DNA of 31,639 nucleotides from Apostichopus californicus (Eukaryota > Echinodermata > Holothuroidea > Aspidochirotida > Stichopodidae). The translations under genes and the position numbers were made by a program. Positions within the stretch are counted from its first letter, which is position 1; every line of letters starts with the position of its first letter. Positions 23,101-30,934 of the stretch are shown one piece after another. The notes below the pieces were generated by a model. The model was not told the origin of the DNA. It searched no databases and worked only from the letters and a program-made list of their open reading frames with translations. Where the stretch lies: positions 1 through 31,639 of the forward strand of contig JAIPMN010021596.1 of the NCBI GenBank assembly GCA_020650975.1, given 5' to 3'.

Positions 23101-26100
23101 CAGGGTTAAAGAAAGGAATCAGTGTTTGTTATACTATCACCAAGTAATGCTTGAAGAGAAATATTTTTTTGTTATCAAACTACTTACAGGAAGGGTTTCT
23201 ATATGTGGTTGCACATCATAAACAAACTTAAAAAGGTTGGATGTGTAGGAGGGGATGGGGATGAGGGGTGAGCAGGGGAAGTTGGTACTCACTGTGGTTG
23301 TACCTCATCAGCAGACATAAAGTCCTAAAATGATTGGCTGTGTAGGATTCAAGAAACTCAGGAACACTAATCACGTTTCCGAGAGATTTGGACATTTTGT
23401 CAGAATCTCTCTTTAGGAACAGATGACCTAAGATGCAAAAAGAGAAAGAAAAGACATTCCATTCTTGAAGGGGATAAAAGAATTTTGATTTTGTTCTTTC
23501 TGTTAAAGCAACTGTTGATTGTGAACCAGATATTAATATCCAGTGAGTTTAAATAAAGAAAACGAAATAATTATCAATGGGATTGCATTCTGGCGGAACA
23601 AGTTGCCCAGGAGTGATGAAATACTGTATTAATAAACATATGCAACACAGTTCATAAAGAGGATGTTATGCTGTCAAAGCAGTACTGTATTACATAGAAG
23701 CGAAAGCTGAGATTAGTCACAGTTCAGTTGTTAAGTGAATTTCCCTTAAAAAATTGGATTTGCAATAACAGGGGTAGAGTGGGGCATTCATTGAGGAGGC
23801 CCAGTCATACACTAAGGAAACAATAACACCATTTGCCCACTCTTTATACTTTTACCCACGTTTTCTTATGCACCACTATTTGGGTAATAATTTCGACATG
23901 CTCCACATTCTTGCTGTTTGTTGGATAAACAGCAGTGGATTTCACCATTTGTCAGAAAAAATAAAGGGCCTTGTATGTTTCCTGCCAGTAGACATGAAGA
24001 ATATTAACACATGATATTAAGATGGGAAACAATCGTCAGTAAAAAATATTTGGCACGATCTCAGTACCTTACACAAGCCCCTAAATACTACTATTGTTGG
24101 CAAATAATAATAATAATTTCGACATGCTCCACATTCTTGCTGTTTGTTGGATAAATAGCAGTGGATTTCACCATTTGTCAGTAAAAAATAAAGGCTTTGT
24201 ATGTTTCCTGCCAGTAGACATTAAGAATATTAACACATGATATTAAGACGGGGGTAATGATCATCTGTCACAAAATTTGGCACTATTTCCGTACCTTACA
24301 CAAGCCCCTTAATACTACTATTGCCGGCAAATCATATAACTGGGCTGTTCACATGCCTGTACAGCAACTGATATGTGTTGTAAATACATGGAAAATGCCA
24401 TTGAGAGCTTGATTTCTGCCAGAATATCTTTTTAAGTAAGCACTTGCATTTCTTTAACAAGTGGCTAATATTGTGAAATTCTCAGCCTGGTCGGTATCTA
24501 CAGAAATGCCTACACTTGTCTCCTAGGAACTTTGATTTATAAGAGAGAAACTGTGTACCAGCCACTGCTACAAGGCAGGACAGGCTGTTTACATTCAGTG
24601 TGTTATCACACATAGTTACTATAATTACTACCCAACAATATCCTTTAATAATAAATTGTCATCATGGCAAGCTATCACATGTGTTGTCTCTGGTTTATAG
24701 ATGGAATTTTACTCACCGGCATGAAGAAAATAGTTTGCCCACTGCTTGGTTTCAAAGCAGCCTTCACATTGTGCAATTTCATTTGTATGGTGAGGAAAGG
24801 CAAGATCAATCCCTCCTGTATGAATGTCTAAAGATTCTCCAAATATTGCACTAATGAGAGAGAGAGGAAAAGAGAGAGGAAAACTGAGGAAATTTAGAAC
24901 AGATTTCAGAAAGTAGGAAGAAAGAAATATAACTATAAAATTGACATTAAAAATAGGATGTATCGAATAGAAATATCATAAGTGTAGACCACAACAAGGA
25001 TTTTTAAAGTACATTCCCATATGCAATAGTTCAGACCATAGACTGAGGCAATTGTGTTTGGTATTGAACTGAAATTGAGGTGGAGAGGGGGGGGGGGAGA
25101 ATTAGTGTTGTGGTGTTTGTGAATGTTATGTGTACTTTGTAACAGGCTAAACACAAAATGACTCAACATTCCTAACATAACACCACTCCGGAATTGACCC
25201 CTAACTCCAGATAACACTGCTATGCTTTTTTCTGTCTCAAGGATACCTTCAGCAAATTATGCAAATTTTGACTATTTTCTTTATGATTATTTTTAAATAA
25301 AATTTAAATTAAAATTTGGGCTATTTTGCATACCTTGACATAGCTGAACATTCTATATGCCAACCAGGTCTACCCTTCCCTGGTCCCCATGGAGATATCC
25401 ACCAAGGTTCCCCCTCCTTTGCAGCTTTCCAGAGAGCAAAGTCATTAGGATGACGTTTCTCTGACTTTTCAGTTTCGTGAACGTCGTATTTGTCAGTGTC
25501 ATGACGATGGAGCTTACCGTATCTGTCTGCTCCAAATGACTTGACATCAAAGTAAACACTTCCTGAAGAAAAACAAAATTAACAAAACTGTTAACGACAT
25601 TTGCACAACGACAACAACCACTAAATATCCTCAAACTGACGAGGAAAAGGTCATAGGAGGTAAAGGTCGTAGGAGGAGAAGGTCGTAGGAGGAATAGGTC
25701 AAAGGAAGAAAGGTCGATAGAGGAAAAGTCAAGGCCTCCAAAAATTGTAACTCTACTCTTATCTAATGATAAAGAGATAAAGAATACCATACTTGTCATA
25801 GAAACATGTACCATCCATAGAAAAGATATGATTCTGGACTATAAAAGACTTTAAGAAAAAACTGCATTATGAAACATTATTGAACAGATTTTTTTGTTTT
25901 GTTGTTATTTCATAGAGAAGACAAGGGACAAAGACTGCAAGAATTCCTTCCTCAGTTCTGTGTTTTGAGGTAATTAAAAAATAAACATTGCCTGGCTTAC
26001 AACAATGCCAGCATCCCACATCAATATTGGTGGTTGGGGAAGGGGGGGGGGGATATCGAATGGAATGGAGGGGTAGAACAGGATAATATGTGTAAGTACT

Positions 26101-29100
26101 TATCCATATTAAGCAAGAAAACTTTGTAGAATGCTCAGTGTCACAGACATCAGCATCTTGCAAAGTAGTAATACCAAGGACCTGCTACTCTAGAGTTAGC
26201 GGCTCCCTGGTAATACAGTATTATGTTCTTTTGTTATGACTATTTCAGCAGGTTATTTTTCAATAAGTTGTTTATACATTGTTGATCAACTATTAAACAA
26301 AATAACAAAATATGTTTGCACATTTCATACCAAACACCTTGAAATCTCGCCTCACCTGATGGAGTAGCATATGCATAGCCATTGTTTATAATTCTTGTAA
26401 TGAAATTCAGAATAGCTGGTATGTGATCTGTAACCCTTGTATAATGAGCAGCTGGTTGTACCTGTTAAAAGACAGAAAAAAAAAGTTCACGATGTGTCAG
26501 CACAGATTCAACCAGGCTTATATCTGGTGTGTTTGTCAAAGTGATCTTGTCGAAAGGTTGATGACTTTTATCAGGTACATTCACCAGGAGAGACAGAGCT
26601 TCAGGTTTGATGCTGTTTAGTATTGTAATGTAGTATGTAGTTATATCCCCATCATACTACTTTAAACATGTGCTTCCATGTCTCTTTGTCTTAAGAGTAA
26701 CTACTTACTTCCTGTTCCCAAGTTTATTCACCCTACACCCACATCATATTCGTAGAAGCCCCCTTTGTCTTAATTCCATGAACTATTCATGCTTAACCAC
26801 AGATGACAACCTGTTGCATCTCATGTGTATTACAAATGTGGTTAGTCATAGCACTCTCCTATGTGCCTTAGTAATTATAAGTAAAAGACTCTGTGACCAA
26901 GAGTTTATGTCACAGAGAGGTTATTGCCCATTCACAAGAAGTTGTAATGACTTAAATACTGTAGTTTTTTGGTATAAAAAAAGACTAGGATTCCAGATTT
27001 CAGAGAGTGTAGTTCAGCCTGATACACTCCAGCAATAAAGCTTATATTCTACAATTATATCTATGTCTGGAGTTTCTCTTTATATGTTGTTCATTATACT
27101 TATCTAATAACGGAGCCCGAACTAATTGAGCCGGAGCACCCCAACGTATCATGGCGCCCAACTTGGGGCTGTATTTGAAGTTAAGGTAGAAACACAAATA
27201 CATCATCTGACAGATGGAATGACTGATGAACAACGAAGGGCAACATCATTCACTAACCATCTCATTTTTACAAGGACACTGATGTCAGTTATTGTACAAT
27301 GTTTAGCAATACCGACTGAGGATTGACACAATATTAAGCTTTTTCTGTGAGGTAGTTTGGTCTGAAACGACATATATACAATCCTTTTAATATCTTTTTT
27401 TAAAGGAGTAGGTAGGTACCCAAACTGTTCTGAAAGTACCTTCATTGCTGTCATATCCTCAAGGAACCTCTTCTCTTCTCTTCTAGTTAATACTTGGAAA
27501 TCTTCATTTCTTTCGTTAGCTCGTTTTATGATCTTATCGTCAATATCTGTTATTCCCATCACCTGGATAACTCTGATGTCGTAAAAAGTTTCTAAGATTC
27601 TTCTGATGATATCGAATCTGATGTAGGAACTGTAAAGAAAATTGTAATTCTTGTCATTAATTGACTTGAGTTTGAAATTTATCTCTAAATTGATATCTCA
27701 ATGACAGAAAAATTAGGTAACAGCAACAAACGAAACTAATACTAAGTAATTAGGGCACATGAACAATACTTAAACAAAAGTTATAATTGTAATAAACCAG
27801 AGATATCAACTACATGATTTGTCACAGTTGAAAAACAACGGTCAAGAACAAGAACAGTAAAGATCAATTATGAAGTTAAAGAGGTTATTCAATTTTAAAT
27901 AGGACTAAAAAAAAAAGGATTTACATCAACTCTAGACAGGAATTTTCATGATTTAATTTATCAAGATTGGATTATAATCACTGTATGAATTGTTGAGATT
28001 CAAGTGAGAAACAGAACTATTTCAACAACAACAACAACAACAACAAGAAACTCTGGCCAAAACAGCTGATTTAAAAAAGAATGATTACAATTAGTTTACA
28101 CACTTGACTAGAAAATTTTGAAACAAATTTGATGCTACTGTAGCCAACTGTGCAAATTGGGTGAAACCTTACCTAGCATGTCCTATATGTGCAGCATCGT
28201 AAACAGTTGGTCCACAGGCGTACCTGAAAAGTAATAAATCAAAGGTAAGTACCTGCATACTGTACCTGCATGCTGTACCTGCATGCTCTTAACTTCTGGA
28301 AGGTCAAGAATAATGAGAATGTGGTGGTACGTCCTAAAGAGCTTAAATTTACTTCACATTTAAACAATATATAAACAATATACAGACATATATAGACATT
28401 ATTTTCCATAACATTGAATGTGTTAAATACCAATATTTCCCAGGTGCATACACGCCTATTAAAATGGGTGTAGACAATTATCTAGTGTATATCTCATTGA
28501 CAAGCCCTAAAAGGAAAAGCAAGTTCACATTTTAATCAATGGCATGTGTGATGCTGGTCACGAATACTCCTCTACAACAGCCAAGAAAACTCTCATTCCA
28601 TTTTGAACAAGTATGATTAATAAATCATAAATGCAAATTTATATAGCGCCAATATCCAGAGGAAAACCAATGCTCAGTGGTGCTAGTGATCAGGGAAGGC
28701 AGTCAAAAGTAGATAAGTTTTGAGTCTGTTTTTGAAAATGTTAACGTTGGGTGCCGACTTGATGTGCAGTGGAAGTGAGGTCCAAAGAGTAGGAGCGGCA
28801 TTAGAGAACGACCTTTGACCAAATGACTTGAGCTTCCACTTAGGTACATGGAGCAGTAGCTGATTTGAGGATCGGAGAGAGCGGGTGGTGGTCTTCCGAC
28901 TGATCATGCTACTGATGTATTCTGTGAATATTGTGTATTGTGAATAATGACAAGACTTGGCCAAATATGACTACCGTTTGTCCTTACCATCTTGCTAATT
29001 TTCCATGAGGTAAGATTAGAGGGACTAAAGAATCTCCTTTGACCTTCTCACACAATGTATTCTGAACTTTGACCCCTGTGTCATACCCAGAAGGGGTTCT

Positions 29101-29205
29101 CCACCGTTCCTGCTTAGAGCACAAACATCGACTGGAAAAACCTATCGATCTTGTTTGTATATTCCAAGTAGTGAATACCCTGCAACATCTTAAGGGTCCA
29201 GCCAT
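17159..29205 (-). CDS. CARS2: Mitochondrial cysteinyl-tRNA synthetase, complete gene, 14 coding exons
   Basis: Class I aminoacyl-tRNA synthetase: activates cysteine with ATP and charges mitochondrial tRNA-Cys. The mammalian enzyme also makes cysteine persulfide using PLP. Fourteen exons join in phase into 578 residues (human CARS2: 564). Residues 1-~35 are Arg/Ser/Cys-rich with almost no acidic residues, a likely mitochondrial presequence. HIGH is at 85-88, KMSKS at 320-324, zinc ligands are Cys76, Cys260, His285 and Glu289, and the KIIK motif linked to PLP binding is at 122-125. FALWKAAK (230-237) and GWHIECSAM are typical. The C-terminal half (~345-578) is the helical anticodon-binding region with [11 protein letters not shown]. 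Odd: the zinc signature is HHTNE where the family has HHENE. The start is the first ATG after an in-frame TAA 36 bases upstream. Closest to the mitochondrial paralogue because of its length, compact inserts and presequence. Tail to tail with CFAP97. Confidence 0.95.
18043..18102 (-). CDS. CARS2: CARS2 exon 13
   Basis: 60 bases, acceptor CATTTCCAG, donor GTAAAT, phase 0. Residues 553-572: [20 protein letters not shown]. Matches the DRSSTTSTWELL C-terminal signature. Without splicing it would read on for about 20 codons to a TAG near 17980. Intron 12 (18103-19387) has the two G/C-rich tracts. Confidence 0.9.
18770..18823 (+). repeat. G-rich tract with G-quadruplex pattern (intron 12)
   Basis: Runs GGGGG-TAGA-GGGGGG-T-GGGG-TGGT-GGGGG at the right end, preceded by more GG/GGGG runs. 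This meets the four-run, short-loop rule on the plus strand, which is the template strand for CARS2. Confidence 0.8.
19110..19145 (+). repeat. C-rich tract (intron 12)
   Basis: CCCACC, eight C, ACCCCC, ACCC and a final run of seven C. G-quadruplex potential is therefore on the minus strand, so in the CARS2 pre-mRNA. About 290 bases from the oppositely oriented tract at 18770-18823. Confidence 0.8.
19388..19497 (-). CDS. CARS2: CARS2 exon 12
   Basis: 110 bases, acceptor TTTGCCAG, donor GTATTG. Residues 517-552: [36 protein letters not shown]. Matches the LLEACDTLRRGLTAHGINIK segment near the human C-terminus. Confidence 0.93.
19720..20412 (+). repeat. Minisatellite, ~22-bp unit, about 31 copies, in CARS2 intron 11
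   Basis: Consensus near AGGCTAAAAACAGTATCAAT plus AG. Units range from 13 to 24 bases. Variation is patterned: a short GGCTAAAATAGAG unit followed by CCTGAAAACAATATCAATAG occurs twice (near 19880 and 20028), and GGCCAAAAATGCTTATCATT-type units occur twice, suggesting higher-order duplication. The last units use GGCTACAA. It fills about three quarters of intron 11 (19498-20421) and ends about 9 bases from the exon 11 donor. Confidence 0.92.
20422..20539 (-). CDS. CARS2: CARS2 exon 11
   Basis: 118 bases, acceptor TTTCAATTTAAG, donor GTATAG. Residues 477-515: [49 protein letters not shown] corresponds to FRQKVRQFAL of human CARS2. The acceptor (TTTAAG) has a weaker last base than others. Confidence 0.92.
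20540..21019 (-). other. CARS2: CARS2 intron 10
   Basis: AT-rich, nothing recognised. Confidence 0.75.
21020..21118 (-). CDS. CARS2: CARS2 exon 10
   Basis: 99 bases, acceptor TTTACCTCACAG, donor GTAAGA, phase 0 on both sides. Residues 444-476: [33 protein letters not shown]. Matches the [22 protein letters not shown] position in human CARS2. The CPC start is unusual, but the exon is well defined. Confidence 0.9.
21119..21732 (-). other. CARS2: CARS2 intron 9
   Basis: AT-rich, no repeat or RNA gene recognised. Confidence 0.75.
21733..21859 (-). CDS. CARS2: CARS2 exon 9 ([11 protein letters not shown])
   Basis: 127 bases, acceptor ATTTTCAG, donor GTAGGT. Residues 402-443: [42 protein letters not shown]. 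The DFDTPxAL motif is diagnostic of the CysRS C-terminal helical domain. Confidence 0.94.
21860..22273 (-). other. CARS2: CARS2 intron 8
   Basis: Carries a G-rich tract (22018-22041, GGGGGTGGGGGAGGGTGGG) and a C-rich one (about 22180-22200). No gene; the open frames that cross it are antisense to exon 9 or low-complexity. Confidence 0.75.
22274..22412 (-). CDS. CARS2: CARS2 exon 8
   Basis: 139 bases, acceptor GTGTCTGCAG, donor GTAGGT. Residues 356-400: [45 protein letters not shown]. Aligns with the IDYSDSAMLQA...SFLEDARAYM region of human CARS2, the start of the C-terminal helical part. Confidence 0.93.
22880..23280 (+). repeat. Degenerate tandem-like repeat and G-rich tract in CARS2 intron 7
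   Basis: Loose recurrences of GGAGTATTCAGTGTTGT / GGAGCAGTCAGTGTGGT / GGAGTATCCATTGTGGTTAT / GGAATCAGTGTTTGTTAT, each preceded by (T)TAA(A)GA and often followed by TCACCA, between about 22880 and 23145, ending in a G-rich stretch (23248-23279). Intron 7 is 22413-23292. Confidence 0.45.
23293..23427 (-). CDS. CARS2: CARS2 exon 7 (KMSKS loop)
   Basis: 135 bases, acceptor GCATCTTAG, donor GTGAGT. Residues 311-354: [20 protein letters not shown], then [20 protein letters not shown] and RYNH. KMSKS at 320-324 is intact. HLFLKRD replaces the more usual HLHLKG. An alternative donor (GTACAA) 11 bases upstream breaks the frame with exon 8 and was not chosen. Confidence 0.95.
23888..24337 (+). repeat. 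226-bp tandem duplication in CARS2 intron 6
   Basis: TTTCGACATGCTCCACATTC at 23891 recurs at 24117, and the match runs through GGATAAACAGCAGTGGATTT, CCAGTAGACAT-AAGAATATT and CTTACACAAGCCCC to GGCAAAT. Two copies, about 23888-24113 and 24114-24337, with scattered substitutions. The unit belongs to the dispersed repeat also seen near 1690-2060. Confidence 0.88.
24338..24590. repeat. Dispersed repeat, continuation of copy 2
   Basis: AGCACTTGCATTTCTTTAAC and AAGTGGCTAATATTGTGAAATTCT-like sequence match, in order, the block near 1938-1981. Extends the repeat beyond the tandem duplication in intron 6 (23428-24716). Confidence 0.5.
24717..24850 (-). CDS. CARS2: CARS2 exon 6 (zinc-site HHTNE)
   Basis: 134 bases, acceptor CTCTCTCATTAG, donor GTGAGT. 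Residues 266-309: [44 protein letters not shown]. His285 and Glu289 are the third and fourth zinc ligands by comparison with E. coli CysRS (His234, Glu238). Thr287 (codon 24784-24786) replaces the usual Glu of HHENE. Confidence 0.95.
24851..25333 (-). other. CARS2: CARS2 intron 5
   Basis: Contains a purine run (AG-rich, 24853-24880), an 11-G run near 25087 and otherwise AT-rich sequence. Nothing else recognised. Confidence 0.75.
25334..25562 (-). CDS. CARS2: CARS2 exon 5 ([17 protein letters not shown])
   Basis: 229 bases, acceptor CTTCAG, donor GTATGC. Residues 190-264: [54 protein letters not shown]; Cys260 is the second zinc ligand. The only insert-like part is a polar [18 protein letters not shown] stretch. 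Confidence 0.95.
25640..25735 (+). repeat. Short minisatellite, ~17-bp unit, in CARS2 intron 4
   Basis: Repeats of AGGTCGTAGGAGGAGAA type: AAAGGTCATAGGAGGTAAAG, AGGTCGTAGGAGGAG, AGGTCGTAGGAGGAAT, AGGTCAAAGGAAGAA, AGGTCGATAGAGGAAA. Five to six diverged copies. Intron 4 (25563-26355) also has a run of 11 G near 26042. Confidence 0.75.
26356..26461 (-). CDS. CARS2: CARS2 exon 4
   Basis: Residues 154-188 ([20 protein letters not shown], then [15 protein letters not shown]), plus the first base of Gly189. Acceptor TTTTAACAG, donor GTGAGG. Corresponds to the ENIPQIISFIEGIIARGNAY region of the family, part of the CP1-type insertion. Intron 3 (26462-27439) carries the LTR and primer binding site. 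Confidence 0.94.
26624..27151 (+). mobile_element. LTR of a retrotransposon (likely 5' LTR)
   Basis: A 528-base segment starting TGTAATGTAGTATG and ending CCAACGTATCA, that is TG...CA, followed at once by a primer-binding-site-like sequence (27152-27169). It contains a polyadenylation signal GCAATAAAGC at about 27031, followed by a T-rich stretch, as expected for an R region. It is inserted in CARS2 intron 3 (26462-27439), antisense to the gene. The 5' limit is inferred from the TG and may be off. No internal coding region or second LTR follows, so the copy is truncated. Confidence 0.65.
27152..27169 (+). other. Primer binding site, tRNA-Lys type
   Basis: TGGCGCCCAACTTGGGGC differs by one base from the primer binding site complementary to the 3' end of tRNA-Lys(1,2), TGGCGCCCAACGTGGGGC. 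It immediately follows the CA end of the LTR. Confidence 0.75.
27440..27629 (-). CDS. CARS2: CARS2 exon 3 ([12 protein letters not shown])
   Basis: 190 bases encoding residues 91-153: [20 protein letters not shown], then [17 protein letters not shown] and ending DMTAMK. The donor GTACTT at 27439 is weaker than others, but splicing there gives [18 protein letters not shown], in line with the family (KVLPPTVYLRVTENIP), whereas read-through does not. Intron 2 (27630-28172) is AT-rich with a (CAA)n run. Confidence 0.92.
28023..28046 (+). repeat. (CAA)n microsatellite in CARS2 intron 2
   Basis: About seven consecutive CAA units within 27630-28172, followed by GAAAC. Confidence 0.85.
28173..28223 (-). 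CDS. CARS2: CARS2 exon 2 (HIGH motif, first zinc Cys)
   Basis: A 51-base exon between acceptor CTTTTCAG and donor GTAAGG. It encodes [16 protein letters not shown] (residues 74-89): Cys76 is the first zinc ligand and HIGH (85-88) the ATP-binding motif. Too short to be noticed as an open frame. Intron 1 (28224-28987) has the 13-bp repeat and the LINE fragment. Confidence 0.95.
   Translation of the reverse strand, partial: VRLWTNCLRCCTYRTC
28249..28287 (+). repeat. 13-bp tandem repeat, 3 copies
   Basis: GTACCTGCATACT, then GTACCTGCATGCT twice, 25 bases inside CARS2 intron 1 from exon 2. On the transcribed strand each unit carries GCAGGTAC, a donor-like string. Confidence 0.85.
28640..28950 (-). 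mobile_element. Non-LTR retrotransposon (LINE, CR1/L2-like) 3' fragment
   Basis: The minus strand at 28920-28683 encodes [36 protein letters not shown] and [12 protein letters not shown] before a stop. This is the typical C-terminus of LINE reverse transcriptase ORFs in many marine animals (RSLRSS, FSxAAPxLWNSLP, FKxxLKTYLF). After the stop comes GGCGCTATATAAATTTGCAT, the usual 3' end of such elements. The rest of the ORF is absent, so the copy is 5'-truncated. It lies in CARS2 intron 1 (28224-28987), on the same strand as the gene and within ~40-60 bases of the exon 1 donor. Confidence 0.85.
28988..29205 (-). CDS. CARS2: CARS2 exon 1 (start, presequence)
   Basis: Starts [20 protein letters not shown] and ends in TG of Trp73, donor GTAAGG at 28987. 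An in-frame TAA lies 36 bases upstream of the ATG. The bases just upstream read TTCTTTCCTATTCACAG on the minus strand, a very good acceptor, so there may be an untranslated upstream exon joined at about 29214. The segment ends with [11 protein letters not shown], leading into the catalytic fold. Confidence 0.9.
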
Positions 29206-30759
29206 TACTAACCTGTGAATAGGAAAGAACAGTTACTGTATGCACATGCATTAAAATCAGTGATAAAACACTGTAGAGCAACACTATTTTTATATGACAC
29301 CCTATTGCATAGGCCTCTTCTAACTGTGTAAACAATCATATCATAGAGATAAGTACAGTAGGCTTAGCATATCTCCCATTTTTACATTCTATTTTTCCAG
29401 CAAAATATGAATTCTTATGTTTTTTTTAACTGCAATCACAAATGGGCAGCATGTTTATGTTTTTTACCTGCTTTAGGAAAGAGGTGAAAATTCACTTGAA
29501 TTTTAGAAAGTCACTAGTGACTTCCTAAAATTGTAGCCTACCTCTACAAGATGCTTATTCCATTGTGTTCTGCAAGTACTAACGATAGCTTCAAAAGTAT
29601 TTATATGCAGTCTTTATTATTGCAGAGATGGGTTAAGTTTGAGTTTGTCCAACTCCCCATATTTTCCCGTTTATACACCCAAAGTATAGATGTTACTAGT
29701 GGCTGTGCAGGATTTAACAGGAAGAGGGAGGGGCAATGATGATGATGATTGGATGTAAGGGTTGTAAGGGGGGGGGGGGGGTTCCTACCGACATCCCAAC
29801 CCCATTTGCGCATGCCACTGTCATAATTGATATCACTAAGGCTTACGGTATAGCATTAGCAGGTAGCTTAGTTTAAGCTTCAGGCCAAGGTAGTCTGCAA
29901 GCTTATTTCGCGCAACTACTTAGCCCTAATGGAGATGGAATAGGTTATAAACATTACTACAAGTGTCTTCCATATTTCTACAAATAGGGGAAGCATAAAT
30001 GATTCCCTGCTGTTTCCGGTATTTTATATTGAAGAAAGTTGTCAGTTGACATATAAATATCCACTTCACAAACGAATATACCTACTTTGTGATAGAATGG
30101 TGTTGTTTACGACAAGTAAAATTTCTATTTAAACCGGTGTAACCGGTTAGTAGCTGCTGTTAGTGGCTGCTAGCTTCCGACAGGCCATATCCGACAATTA
30201 TCCTGCAGATCAGTGCTGCAGACGTGCGACCATCTGCGTATACATGTATATTCCATGTATCCCAATTGCTATTTCTCGAAGGAGAATGCATTGGCCTAAT
30301 AGAAACGAGGATGATTGCAGATGGAAACAAATAAGCCCTTTGCATTAAGTTGAATACTTGTTCCCTAACTATAACATGGACAGCTCTTTTTTGGCATAAA
30401 GAAAATGATGAATTGTCAGACAGGAAAAAGTGTTTATAAAAATAAGAATTACGTCATCATGAGACAGTCATTAACAACAAACTTAAAAACATCTGACGGT
30501 CAAGAGATTATTCTTACGTGAAACCTTGATCGAAGACTGGGTATTGTTACTCGGATGAGATACAAAGCGGGACGAACATTCGAAGATCTTATAAGCCATT
30601 CTTAGAATTGTACGAAAGTTATGTTAAATTCTGTTTATCTATAGTAAGTAAACTTAGGCTAGGCCTTACAACTAACTTACATTTTACAAGTTACATATAG
30701 CAGTTACATACATAGGCTTTTCACTGCGTGTAGTTTGAAGCCTAGGCTATAGTGTGATA
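29206..30759. other. Upstream flank of CARS2
   Basis: Should hold the CARS2 promoter and 5' UTR. A good minus-strand acceptor ends at about 29214. A G-run of 12 is at about 29769-29780. A higher-complexity segment with several CpG (about 30130-30350) is open on both strands, and GTAAGT occurs on the minus strand at about 30680-30675, a possible donor for an untranslated first exon. No TATA box or coding gene can be supported. Confidence 0.4.
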
Positions 30760-30763
30760 TTAT

Positions 30764-30927
30764 ACAAATAATGAATGGTTATGAGTGCAATAGTGCAAAT
30801 ATTTCATGAGTTGAAAGATGGAATGTTCCATTCAACGAGGCGCAGCCGAGTTAAATGGAACAAATTACATCTTTCAACGAATGAAATATTTGCACTATTG
30901 CACGAATGGAAACCATTCATTATTTGT
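30764..30927. repeat. Long imperfect hairpin (fold-back/MITE-like repeat)
   Basis: Left arm from ACAAATAATGAATGGTT (30764-30780) pairs perfectly with AACCATTCATTATTTGT at 30911-30927. Pairing continues through GTGCAATAGTGCAAATATTT / AAATATTTGCACTATTGCAC and TTGAAAGATG / CATCTTTCAA to GTTCCATTCAAC / GTTAAATGGAAC around a loop CGAGGCGCAGCCGA. Arms of about 70 bases with small mismatches. TTATAC occurs just outside or overlapping each end (30760 and 30929), a weak target-duplication candidate. Confidence 0.85.
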
Positions 30928-30934
30928 TTTATAC

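Noticed and set aside
25563-25814. Upstream extension of the open frame containing exon 5
   Set aside because: The sequence upstream of 25562 is intronic: a clear acceptor CTTCAG precedes the exon, and part of the frame is the AGGTCGTAGGAGG minisatellite read as protein.
27203-27439. Extension of CARS2 exon 3 beyond 27440 ([10 protein letters not shown]...)
   Set aside because: The extra residues do not fit the family, while splicing at 27440 to exon 4 gives a continuous match ([18 protein letters not shown]).
29601-29813. Minus-strand open frame with His/Pro runs
   Set aside because: It is made by a simple ATC/C-rich tract (poly-G on the plus strand), not a gene.
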